From assembly GCF_016937515.1 (NCBI RefSeq), contig NZ_JAFHKM010000002.1, positions 248,001 through 312,000 of the forward strand: a stretch of 64,000 nucleotides of DNA, given 5' to 3'. The DNA is from Cohnella algarum (lineage in GTDB: Bacteria > Bacillota > Bacilli > Paenibacillales > Paenibacillaceae). Within the stretch, counting starts at the first letter, position 1, and every line of letters starts with the position of its first letter. The notes beneath the pieces are model-generated. The model searched no databases. It was not told where the DNA came from and was given only the letters and a program-made list of their open reading frames with translations. This document shows positions 36,397-47,072 of the stretch, one piece after another. Position numbers and translations under genes: made by a program.

Positions 36397-36425
36397 ATCC
36401 TACCATCATTGAGAAAGAAAATCAA
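36397..36425 (-). promoter_or_regulatory. Promoter of the second peroxiredoxin gene
   Basis: TTGATT (36425-36420), 17-bp spacer, TAGGAT (36402-36397) on the minus strand, 54 bp before the ATG. Just upstream at 36440-36452 is the perfect palindrome TTATT-TAG-AATAA, a candidate operator. Confidence 0.55.
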
Positions 36426-36466
36426 TATGGAACGATTACTTATTTAGAATAAATACAAACAAGTGA

Positions 36467-37546
36467 TCAGCGTGCCATGGCCGCGACGATCAGGTCGCCC
36501 ATTGCCGTCGTGCCGATCGCTTTGCTCTTGTCGACCGCGATGTCGCCCGTGCGGTGGCCGGCGTCAAGCACTTGCTTCACGGCGTTTTCGATGACGTTGC
36601 CCGCTTCCTCGAAACCGAAGGTGAGCTTGAACATAAGCGCGACCGACAGAATCGTCGCGATCGGGTTGGAAATGCCTTGGCCCGCGATATCGGGAGCGGA
36701 GCCGTGCACCGGCTCGTACAGGCCGAAGCTGCCTTCGCCGAGCGACGCGGAGGACAGCATGCCGATGGAGCCGGTCAGCATGGCGGCTTCGTCGCTCAGG
36801 ATGTCTCCGAACATGTTCTCCGTCACGATGACGTCGAAGCTCGACGGGCGGCGCAGCAATTGCATCGCGCAGTTGTCGACCAGCACGTGCTCCAGCTCGA
36901 CGTCCGGATATTCCGGCGCGATGCGGTTCACCGTTTCCCGCCATAGACGGGACGTCTCCAGTACGTTCGCCTTGTCGACGGAGGCGAGACGCTTGCTGCG
37001 TTTTTGCGCGATTTCGAACGCCTGGCGAACGATCCGCTCCACTTCCGCTACGTTATAAACGCACGTATCGACGGCTTCTTGTCCGCCCGCGCCCTCGCGG
37101 CGGAACTTCTCGCCGAAGTAGATGCCGCCCGTCAGCTCGCGCACGACGATCAGATCGGTGCCTTCCAGCACTTCGGGCTTCAGCGTGGAAGCGTCTTTCA
37201 GGCAGTCGAACACGACGGCCGGACGGATGTTGGAAAACAGGCCGAGCGCTTTGCGGATGCCCAGCAAGCCGGTTTCCGGACGAAGCTCCTTCGGATTGTT
37301 GTCCCATTTCGGGCCGCCGACGGCGCCGAGCAGCACGGCGTCCGCTTTTTGGCAAATTTCCAGCGTCTCCTGCGGCAGCGGCGTTCCTTTCTCGTCGATC
37401 GCGATGCCGCCGAACAGGCCGTATTCCAGTTCGAATTTGTAGCCGAACAGCTCTTCCGTTTTTTTCAATACTTTGACCGCTTCCGCCACGACCTCGGGGC
37501 CGATTCCGTCCCCGGGGATGACGGCGATTTTTTTCACTTCTGCCAT
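36467..37546 (-). CDS. leuB: 3-isopropylmalate dehydrogenase
   Basis: A 359-residue NAD-dependent beta-decarboxylating dehydrogenase of leucine synthesis, converting 3-isopropylmalate to 2-oxoisocaproate. Motifs: [18 protein letters not shown] at the N-terminus, [30 protein letters not shown] (partly quoted), the metal-site [16 protein letters not shown] and the signature [18 protein letters not shown] 37546 follows GGGAGTGA. leuC and leuD are not present between leuA and leuB. It may be the last gene of the branched-chain cluster, with a 232-bp gap before it. Confidence 0.97.
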   Translation of the reverse strand: MAEVKKIAVIPGDGIGPEVVAEAVKVLKKTEELFGYKFELEYGLFGGIAIDEKGTPLPQETLEICQKADAVLLGAVGGPKWDNNPKELRPETGLLGIRKALGLFSNIRPAVVFDCLKDASTLKPEVLEGTDLIVVRELTGGIYFGEKFRREGAGGQEAVDTCVYNVAEVERIVRQAFEIAQKRSKRLASVDKANVLETSRLWRETVNRIAPEYPDVELEHVLVDNCAMQLLRRPSSFDVIVTENMFGDILSDEAAMLTGSIGMLSSASLGEGSFGLYEPVHGSAPDIAGQGISNPIATILSVALMFKLTFGFEEAGNVIENAVKQVLDAGHRTGDIAVDKSKAIGTTAMGDLIVAAMAR

Positions 37547-37778
37547 AATTGCGATTCACTCCCGTTTTCCATAAGATTTACGTGTCCGAGACTCTCCATT
37601 CATTTGTAGCACATTTCCTCTGAGAGGCAAAATAGATAAATCCTATTGTTTTCATATTCGGGAACTATAACCGATCCAGCGCGCGTGCCAAACCCGGCCG
37701 AACGGGGAGCAGGCCCTTATCGCCCGGCTGTAGGGCCGGCGAGGCGGCCTGCCGCCGCCCATTAACGAATTCCCACGA

Positions 37779-38972
37779 TCAGACGAGCACGCTCTCGATC
37801 GCGCGCGTCATTTTTTCCATGCCGGAAATCGTGGCGTCGTAGTCGTTGTGCGTAAAATTCATCCGCATGCAGTTCGTCGGCGCGTTTTCCGCGAAGAAGG
37901 TTACGCCCGGCACGAAAGCGACGCCCAGCTCGACGCATGTTTTAAGCAGCTCCGTCGTATTGACCGATTCCGGGAATTCCAGCCAGAAAAACATGCCGCC
38001 CTTCGGCTCCTGCCATTTCACCCCGGGCCAATCGTGCTTCTTCAGCAGGTCGGCCATTTGCCGCATCCGCGCCTCGTACTCCTTCCGGACAAACTCGATA
38101 TGGCCGTCCAGATCGAAATGCGCAAGCAATTGGTACAGCGTCTGCTGGTCGAGCGAGCTCGAATGCAAATCGGCGGCTTGCTTGGCCTGCGACATCGCGC
38201 GGATCAGCTTCGAATCGCCGATGACCCAGCCGGTGCGAAGCGCGGGCGCGACCGTCTTGGAGAACGTGCTCGTGTACACGACGCACGAGTTATCCGTTTG
38301 CTCGTCCAGCGACAGGATCGACGGGTACGTGCGGGATGCGTCTCCGAATTTCAGCTCGCCGTACGGGTCGTCCTCGAGAATGAGCGTGTCCGAAGCCCGG
38401 CATGCCTCCAGCACGGCGCGGCGGCGCTCCTCGCTCCATACCTTTCCCGTCGGATTCGAAAAGGTCGGGATGACGTAAAACATTTTCGGCTTGTGCTGCT
38501 TGATTTTCGCCGCCAGATCGTCCAAATCCGGGCCGTCCAGGTCCGCGTCGACCGAAATCGGCACGGCGCCGTAGGAGCGGAACACCTGCAGCGCCGACAA
38601 GTAGGTCGGGCGCTCGACGAGAATGACATCGCCCGGGTCGATGTAAATCCGGGTCAGCAAATCGATCGCCTGCTGGGAGCCGGTCGTCAGCAGCATGTTT
38701 TCGGGCTTCGCCTTCACGCCTTTGCGGGCCATCCGGTCGCACAGCGCTTCCCGGAGCGGCATATACCCTTCGGTCAGCCCGTATTGCAGCGCTTTGTTGC
38801 CCTGCTCCATGACGCGACCGAACGCTTCGCTGACCGCCGCGACGGGAAAGTGCTCCTCCGCGGGCAAGCCTCCGGCAAACGAGATGATCGAATTGCCCTG
38901 CGTCAGCTTCAAAATTTCGCGCACCGCCGAAGAGGAGAAGCTCCCCAGCTTGGCGGAAAACCGATAATTCAT
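37779..38972 (-). CDS. Class I PLP-dependent aminotransferase (2-aminoadipate/aromatic type)
   Basis: A 397-residue fold-type I aminotransferase of the PatA/LysN-like group. It starts MNYRFSAKLGSFSSSAVREIL; the substrate loop is IISFAGGLPAEEHFP, the cofactor aspartate is in LEDDPYGEL, and the Schiff-base lysine is in YTSTFSKTVAPALRTGW. The Arg of the carboxylate site is in MRMNFTH. Located between leuA and leuB, so it may act on branched-chain 2-oxo acids, but such enzymes also use 2-aminoadipate or aromatic substrates; that role is inference. ATG 38972 follows AGAGGA. Confidence 0.9.
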   Translation of the reverse strand: MNYRFSAKLGSFSSSAVREILKLTQGNSIISFAGGLPAEEHFPVAAVSEAFGRVMEQGNKALQYGLTEGYMPLREALCDRMARKGVKAKPENMLLTTGSQQAIDLLTRIYIDPGDVILVERPTYLSALQVFRSYGAVPISVDADLDGPDLDDLAAKIKQHKPKMFYVIPTFSNPTGKVWSEERRRAVLEACRASDTLILEDDPYGELKFGDASRTYPSILSLDEQTDNSCVVYTSTFSKTVAPALRTGWVIGDSKLIRAMSQAKQAADLHSSSLDQQTLYQLLAHFDLDGHIEFVRKEYEARMRQMADLLKKHDWPGVKWQEPKGGMFFWLEFPESVNTTELLKTCVELGVAFVPGVTFFAENAPTNCMRMNFTHNDYDATISGMEKMTRAIESVLV

Positions 38973-39073
38973 GTAAGGGTTCCTCTTTTCGTGGCAAAAT
39001 GGGCGAAGCCCCCGCTTGCCGGGGACCTCGCAGCCGAAAAGGATAAACGTGAAATTCAGCCTTTACGGTTCGT

Positions 39074-40624
<1,551 letters not shown>

Positions 40625-40717
40625 ATGGCAACTGGTTGCCCGCACCTCCTGAAACCGGGATTAAGTTCGGACCGTTCGCTTTTCGTCCGGCCACGAATCG
40701 ATTATATCATAAACTTG

Positions 40718-40745
40718 ATAAATAACCCCGGCCGAAGCCGGGGTT
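40718..40745 (-). terminator. Terminator-like hairpin after ilvC
   Basis: Minus-strand stem AACCCCGGC-TTCG-GCCGGGGTT followed by ATTTATC. The T tract is interrupted, so read-through into leuA is possible. Confidence 0.6.
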
Positions 40746-40767
40746 GTCCATCGCGCTATTGGGGGGA

Positions 40768-41775
<1,008 letters not shown>

Positions 41776-41907
41776 TTAAATTGTAAAACCTTTTTATGGC
41801 AACCCTCATGGAACGGGCGTCCCAAGAGAGAACCGGCCTTTGTCGGCGGTTCTCTCCTCGAACTCCCGCTCCCTGGGGGAGCGGTCAAAAGCGGGATAAG
41901 GCCCCGA

Positions 41908-42393
41908 TTACTTCGCGCCGCGCGTCAAAGCGGTAACGCCGGTGCGGGAAATTTCGCGAATGCCGTACGGCTTCAGCAGCTCGATCATCGCCTCGATCTT
42001 TTCCGGATCGCCGACGACCTGGACGATCAGGCTGTTCGGGCTGATGTCGACGACGGCGGCGCGGAACGTCTCGACGACGCCCAAAATCTCCGGCCGGGCC
42101 GACGGCTCGGCGGAAACCTTGATCAATCCCAGTTCCCGGCCGACCATCGGATTGGAACCGACGTCGATGACTTTGATGACGTCGATAATTTTGTAAAGCT
42201 GCTTTTGAATTTGTTCGAGCGTGTGCTCGTCGCCGCTCGTCACGATGACCATGCGGGACAGCCCCGGCTCTTCCGAACTTCCTACGGTAATGCTTTCGAT
42301 ATTGAAGCCGCGTCTGCCGAACAGGCCGGACACCCGCTGCAGAACGCCCGGCTGGTCGTTGACGAGAATCGCGATCGTATGCTTCCGGTTCAT
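41908..42393 (-). CDS. ilvN: Acetolactate synthase small (regulatory) subunit
   Basis: A 161-residue regulatory subunit with an N-terminal ACT domain ([21 protein letters not shown], partly quoted: [11 protein letters not shown]) that binds valine for feedback inhibition, and a C-terminal IlvN domain ([19 protein letters not shown]). Its ATG overlaps the ilvB stop as ATGA, so the subunits are made in step. Confidence 0.96.
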   Translation of the reverse strand: MNRKHTIAILVNDQPGVLQRVSGLFGRRGFNIESITVGSSEEPGLSRMVIVTSGDEHTLEQIQKQLYKIIDVIKVIDVGSNPMVGRELGLIKVSAEPSARPEILGVVETFRAAVVDISPNSLIVQVVGDPEKIEAMIELLKPYGIREISRTGVTALTRGAK

Positions 42394-44133
42394 TCCGCAT
42401 CCCCCATGATCATTTGGTCGATCGAACTGCCCTGCGGCACCATCGGATAAACGTTCTCTCCCTTGCGGACGACGAATTCGACGACCGCCGGGCCCGGGTG
42501 CTTCAACGCTTCCTCCCAGGCGCGGCGCGCCTCCTCCTTGTTCGTCGCGCGGAATCCCTTGACGCCGTACGCCTCCGCCAGCTTCACGAAGTCCGGGCTT
42601 CCGGACAGGTCGATATGGCTGTAGCGGTTGTCGTAAATGAGCTCCTGCCACTGGCGGACCATGCCGAGCACCTGGTTGTTCAAAATGGCGACCTTGACCG
42701 GAATGTTGTTGATCGCGCAAATCGCCAGCTCCTGGGCGCACATCTGCATGCCGCCGTCGCCGTTGATCGAAACGACGGTCCGGTCCGGGTTGCCCATTTG
42801 AGCGCCGATCGCCGAAGGGAAACCGAAGCCCATCGTGCCGAGGCCGCCGGACGTTACCCACGAGCGCGGCTTGTTGAACGGATAATATTGCGCCGCCCAC
42901 ATTTGATGCTGGCCGACGTCGGTCGTGACGATGGCGTCGCCCCCGTCGTTTCGTGAATCATCGAAACGACCCACTGCGGCTTCAATTCCGCGCCCGAATC
43001 GGAGTACGAGAACGGCTTGGCCGCCTTCCACTCCTGAAGCTGGGCGCGCCAGGCATCCGCTTTCGCCGCCCGCTTCGCGCTTTCGTTCGCGAGTTGGAGC
43101 ACGGCTTTGACGTCGCCGACGATCGGAATTTCCGTCGGCACGTTTTTGCCGATTTCGGCGGGATCGATATCGATATGAACGATCCTGGCCTTCGGCGCGA
43201 AACCGTCGAGCCGTCCCGTCACGCGATCGTCGAACCGCGCGCCGATGCTGATCAGCAGGTCCGCGTTCTGAATCGCGGTGTTGGCCGTCCACGTGCCGTG
43301 CATGCCCGGGAAGCCGACGTGCAGCTCATGCCCGCTCGGAAAAGCTCCCAGGCCGAGCAGCGTCGTCGTAATCGGAATTTCCGTCTTCGTGACGAATTCG
43401 TACAGCTCCTCGTGGGCCCCGGAGTAAACCGCTCCGCCGCCGACCAGCAGCAGCGGTCGTTCGGCTTGCTCGATCGCGCGCAACATTTTGTCCACTTGCA
43501 TCTTCTTCGGCTGCACCGTCGGGTTGTAGCCGCGCAGCTGGACGGAATTGACGGGCTGGAACAGCGCCTTTTGCGCGGACACGTCTTTCGGGATGTCGAT
43601 CAAAACCGGGCCTTTGCGGCCGGTGTTCGCGATGTGGAACGCCTCGTGAATGACGCGAGGCAGGTCCTCGACCTTGCGGACCAGGTAGCTGTGCTTCGTA
43701 ATCGGCATCGTGATGCCGACGATATCGGCTTCCTGGAATGCGTCCGTGCCGATCAGGGTCGTCGCGACGTTGCCGGTGATGACGACGAGCGGCACCGAAT
43801 CCATATAAGCCGTCGCAATCCCGGTAACCAGGTTCGTCGCCCCCGGCCCCGAAGTGGCGATGCAGACGCCGACCTTGCCGGTGCTCCTCGCGTAGCCGTC
43901 GGCCGCGTGAATCGCCCCTGCTCGTGACGGGTCAGCAAATGTTTAAAATCGTCGAAGCCGTACATGGCGTCGTAAATATAAAGCACGGCGCCGCCGGGGT
44001 ATCCGAAGACGCACTCCACACCCTCCAGCAGCAAACTTCTCAGGAGCATTTCCGAACCGGTAATGACTTCCGGTTTGCTCCATTTTTCAATCAGCTCTTC
44101 TTTGGACTTCAGCGTGGCACTTTGCGCGCTCAT
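42390..44133 (-). CDS. ilvB: Acetolactate synthase large (catalytic) subunit (two frameshifts in this sequence)
   Basis: About 581 residues after correction. A thiamine diphosphate/FAD enzyme that makes 2-acetolactate from pyruvate. The N-terminal PYR domain has [16 protein letters not shown], with the catalytic Glu in LLTRHEQG. The central FAD domain includes [13 protein letters not shown]. The C-terminal PP domain has [13 protein letters not shown] and [13 protein letters not shown]. The frame breaks at C runs 43915-43918 and 42940-42944; one base at each restores a protein of normal length. First gene of ilvBNC, controlled by a T-box leader. Confidence 0.95.
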
Positions 44134-44174
44134 CCGTCATCCTCCTTTCATCGATTCAAATCCTCTGTCAAAAC

Positions 44175-44515
44175 AAAAAACCTCTCGTCCCGAACATTCA
44201 AATGAAATGTTCAGGGACGAAAGGTTGTTCCTTCCGCGGTACCACCCGGATTTGCCGCTCATCTCGCGATGAAGGCCTCATAAAGTACGGTTGCCGACTT
44301 GAGCGCTCAAGGGACAACTTCATACTTCGGGCGCGATAACGTGCGCCATCCCGATTCCCCCTACAACGCCGGCATGCGGCGGTTCAGGCGAACAGCTCCA
44401 AGGAGACCCAGCGTACAGGGATTAAGGCATCGGTCTCAGCATTCCCGACGCTCTCTGAGCATAAGAGCCCTCGCGCTTCTTCCTCTTCACGGCCATTAAA
44501 TGTTCGGTCGATGTA
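44175..44515 (-). promoter_or_regulatory. T-box riboswitch leader of ilvBNC
   Basis: Minus-strand leader with the conserved T-box GGGTGGTACCGCGG (44247-44234), followed by an intrinsic terminator (44224-44175) with stem TCGTCCC.GAACATT / AATGTTC.GGGACGA and T6 tail. The upstream stem I region contains AGAGAGCG and a GNRA-like loop. A tRNA for a branched-chain amino acid (leucine, isoleucine or valine) is expected to bind, but I could not place the specifier codon with confidence. It ends 42 bp before the ilvB ATG. Confidence 0.9.
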
Positions 44516-44667
44516 GCTCTAATTATATTCTTCACGGAAGCGTTCGTCAATACACGAATCGGACGCGCGGGAAAATTAGCGGGACACGTTTGCGAAGCCC
44601 CGATCATACGATGTATCGACCGGCGGAAGATGACGACCGGCAAGCAACCGATTGACGGAGGCGCCCC

Positions 44668-45108
44668 ATGATTCGTTGGAAGCGTAAAGGAGACAACCCG
44701 GGCATCATTCGGCTTGTCCGCGCCCAGCTCGTTCCGATTTCTCCCTGGTACGACGAACGCGACAAAAACCTCGACGGGATCATCGCCCGGCGAATCCGCG
44801 GCGGGTATACGTTCGTCGTTTCGCGCGTCAGAAGCGGCGCTCCGATCGCCTTCGTTCATTTTATCGTGCGCGGCGAATTGCTGTTCATCGATCTGCTTGC
44901 GGTCGACGGCGCATCCCAAGGCCGGGGCTGGGGCACCGAGCTTATGCGCCGCGCGGAAAGCTTCGGCCGAAGCCGCGGCTGCTCGCGGGTTCGGCTGTAC
45001 GTGGACGAGGGCAACGCGAAAGGGCTGCGCTTTTACCTTCGACTCGGCTACGAAACCGTAAGGCATGCCGCGGAACTTCGCGCCATCGAGCTGGCAAAGC
45101 CTTTGTAA
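44668..45108 (+). CDS. GNAT family N-acetyltransferase
   Basis: A 146-residue acetyltransferase. The acetyl-CoA site is seen as LLAVDGASQGRGWGTELMRRAE (motif A, Q/RxxGxG as QGRGWG), with the C-terminal beta-strand motif GLRFYLRLGYETV. ATG 44668 follows GGAGGCGCC. It is the only plus-strand gene between the T-box leader and the ribosomal operon. Substrate unknown. Confidence 0.87.
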   Translation: MIRWKRKGDNPGIIRLVRAQLVPISPWYDERDKNLDGIIARRIRGGYTFVVSRVRSGAPIAFVHFIVRGELLFIDLLAVDGASQGRGWGTELMRRAESFGRSRGCSRVRLYVDEGNAKGLRFYLRLGYETVRHAAELRAIELAKPL

Positions 45109-45118
45109 CCGATACGGG

Positions 45119-45400
45119 TCACCACCACCAGCCGCCGTCGAATCCTCCCCAGCCGCCGAATCCGCCGCCGTACCCGTAAGGACCGAAGCCGTAGAACGGG
45201 GCCGTGCCGATCGCCAGCAGATCGAACAGCACGAGCGGCACGAATGCTTTCGTCCGAACCTTCTTGCCTTTCGTCTCCACAACGAGGACGTTGCCGCTGA
45301 TGCGAACGAGCTTTCCGCTCACTACCGTGCCGTCTTTCCGTTTGGCGTAGATGCGGCGGCCGACAAGCTTAAGGACTTGCTCGCGTGTAACGCGGGACAT
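45119..45400 (-). CDS. Small basic protein with Gly/Tyr/Trp-rich tail
   Basis: A 93-residue protein of unknown function. Residues 1-55 are basic and look like a small beta-barrel (YAKRKDGTVVSGKLVRISGNVLVVETKG, quoted in part: DGTVVSGKLVRISGNVL), reminiscent of a RNA- or nucleic-acid-binding SH3/Sm-like fold. The tail is aromatic and Gly-rich (FYGFGPYGYGGGFGGWGGF), ending GGWWW, as in some spore-coat and surface proteins. AGGAGGAG precedes the ATG. It is convergent with the GNAT gene, 10 bp apart. Confidence 0.7.
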   Translation of the reverse strand: MSRVTREQVLKLVGRRIYAKRKDGTVVSGKLVRISGNVLVVETKGKKVRTKAFVPLVLFDLLAIGTAPFYGFGPYGYGGGFGGWGGFDGGWWW

Positions 45401-45599
45401 GAAAGACTCCTCCTTTCCGGGAAGATGAGACCCGCGGTAACCCCGCACCGTCACAAGTCGGTCTGCATCCCCTTTGTCCTACAGCGTATGAGCGCGAAGC
45501 CGTCTCGGCTTGCACCCCTGTCCCGCATGGCCAAAAAGGGCGAACGAGCGCATTTCGGCCGCTTCCCTTGCGGCGGCGCGGCTCCCCTCCCTGCAAACG

Positions 45600-45652
45600 C
45601 AAAAAAGCCGCCGCATCCGGCCGCCGGACAGGCGGGGATGCGATGGCTTTTC
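45600..45652 (-). terminator. Terminator of infC-rpmI-rplT
   Basis: Minus-strand stem AAAAGCC...GCATCC with GGATGC...GGCTTTTTT, 14 bp past the rplT stop. Confidence 0.85.
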
Positions 45653-45665
45653 CGTTAAACGCGTG

Positions 45666-46025
45666 TTACGCGTTGATTTTCGATTTGGCGACGCCTGCGA
45701 GCGAGTTGAACGCGCCGATGTCGTTGACGGCCAGGTCGGCCAGCATCTTGCGGTTCACTTCGATGCCGGCCAGCTTCAGGCCGTGCATCAGCTTGCTGTA
45801 GGACAGGCCGTTTTGGCGGGCGGCGGCGTTGATCCGCACGATCCACAGCTTGCGGAAATTGCGTTTCGTTTGACGACGGTCGCGGTATGCGTACGTCAGG
45901 GACTTCAGAACTTGCTCGTTGGCTTTTTTGAACAGGCGATGTTTCGCGCCCCAGTAACCTTTTGCCAGTTTCAGGACTCTATTGCGACGGCGGCGCGTTA
46001 CGAATCCGCCTTTGACTCTTGCCAT
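45666..46025 (-). CDS. rplT: 50S ribosomal protein L20
   Basis: A 119-residue L20 with [23 protein letters not shown] at the start (partly quoted: [18 protein letters not shown]) and [19 protein letters not shown]. It binds 23S rRNA early in assembly and, in bacilli, represses its own operon by binding the leader mRNA. Last gene of infC-rpmI-rplT. Confidence 0.98.
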   Translation of the reverse strand: MARVKGGFVTRRRRNRVLKLAKGYWGAKHRLFKKANEQVLKSLTYAYRDRRQTKRNFRKLWIVRINAAARQNGLSYSKLMHGLKLAGIEVNRKMLADLAVNDIGAFNSLAGVAKSKINA

Positions 46026-46080
46026 TTGCCATTACCTCCCGGTACGAATGAATATGCGCTAATTAGGGCCGCGGCGCGGC

Positions 46081-46281
46081 TTATTTCAGGTTGGCCAGCT
46101 GTTGCTGCATGCGGCGAACGTCGCCTTGGGCAACGAGCGGCTGCGTGGAGAGCACGCGTTTTTGACGGCCGGACTTGTGAGCGAGCAAGTGGTTCTTGTA
46201 CGCTTTGTAGCGTTTGACTTTGCCCGTACCGGTAATCTTGAAGCGGTCTTTCAGACTGCTGTGCGTTTTCATCTTAGGCAT
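46081..46281 (-). CDS. rpmI: 50S ribosomal protein L35
   Basis: A 66-residue L35: MPKMKTHSSLKDRFKITGTG with the typical basic centre HLLAHKSGRQKR. It lies between infC (18 bp) and rplT (55 bp) in the conserved operon. Confidence 0.98.
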   Translation of the reverse strand: MPKMKTHSSLKDRFKITGTGKVKRYKAYKNHLLAHKSGRQKRVLSTQPLVAQGDVRRMQQQLANLK

Positions 46282-46299
46282 CTTTTGTTCCTCCTGTCA

Positions 46300-46812
46300 T
46301 CAGTGGCTCTTCGGAGCCAGAATCATAATCATGCTGCGCCCTTCGAGCTTCGGCACGCGTTCGACGACGCAAATGTCGGCCACTTCGCTCGCCACCCGCT
46401 CCAGAATCTTCTGGCCGATGTTGGCGTGAGCGATTTCGCGTCCGCGGAACCGCACGGAACATTTGACTTTGTCGCCGTCTTTCAAAAACTTGACTACGTT
46501 GCGGAATTTGGTCTGGTAGTCGTGTTCCTCGATGTTCGAGCGGAACCAAACCTCTTTCAGATCTACAATCTTCTGATTCTTCCGGGCTTCCTTCTCTTTC
46601 TTCTGCTGCTCGTAACGGAATTTGCCGTAATCCATGATCCGGCATACCGGCGGCTTCGCCTGAGGAGCGATGTTCACGAGATCGAGATTGGCGTCGATGG
46701 CGAGCTGCATGGCTTCGCGGAATGGCTTGATTCCGATTTGCTCTCCGTCCGGCCCGACGAGCCGAACTTCCTTCGCCCGGATTTCCTCGTTGATTTGATG
46801 ATCTTTGCTGAT
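46300..46812 (-). CDS. infC: Translation initiation factor IF-3, starting at a rare AUC codon
   Basis: A 170-residue IF-3 with N-terminal ISKDHQINEEIRAKEVRLVG and the C-terminal KVRFRGRE-type signature (VKCSVRFRGREIAHANIG). The conserved start (ISKD...) aligns with ATC at 46812-46810, 6 bases after the ribosome site GGAGGTG. No ATG, GTG or TTG fits: the nearby GTG overlaps the ribosome site. infC in E. coli and Bacillus uses AUU, which IF-3 itself rejects as an autoregulatory loop; AUC would serve the same purpose. Reading upstream to a farther start would translate leader RNA. Confidence 0.95.
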   Translation of the reverse strand: MSKDHQINEEIRAKEVRLVGPDGEQIGIKPFREAMQLAIDANLDLVNIAPQAKPPVCRIMDYGKFRYEQQKKEKEARKNQKIVDLKEVWFRSNIEEHDYQTKFRNVVKFLKDGDKVKCSVRFRGREIAHANIGQKILERVASEVADICVVERVPKLEGRSMIMILAPKSH

Positions 46813-47027
46813 ATGTTCCACCTCCAGATTGGACTGGTTGTCATGCGCCAACAACAAAAAAATGCGGGCCCAGAAGACCCACATTCCGCTGCAAACGTTG
46901 TGCCGGCAAAGGCGGATTTCCATCCGTCGCAAACCGGACCTCGCTACGCGTACCAGCCGATCGGCATCGGTCAGGTGAGAAGCGGGCGCTTCTGCTTAAG
47001 CGTGCTGATTCATTTCGTCACTCGAGT
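46813..47027 (-). promoter_or_regulatory. infC operon leader with intrinsic terminator (L20-type leader)
   Basis: A 215-nt untranslated leader. Close to infC, at 46852-46884, is the terminator stem ATGTGGGTC-TTCT-GGGCCCGCAT with T7. Upstream are dyads such as AGAAGCGCCCGCTTCT. In Bacillus, L20 binding to this leader causes early termination; the layout here fits, but the L20 site was not pinned down. Confidence 0.7.
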
Positions 47028-47056
47028 ACTATACCATCCCCCGCAGACGTTGTCAA
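47028..47056 (-). promoter_or_regulatory. Sigma-A promoter of the infC operon
   Basis: Perfect TTGACA (47056-47051), 17-bp spacer and TATAGT (47033-47028) on the minus strand. The insertion-sequence block begins 16 bp further upstream, its 16-bp target duplication abutting the -35, so sequence upstream of the promoter has been replaced. Confidence 0.85.
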
Positions 47057-47072
47057 CCTTCCGGCAGGCGGG

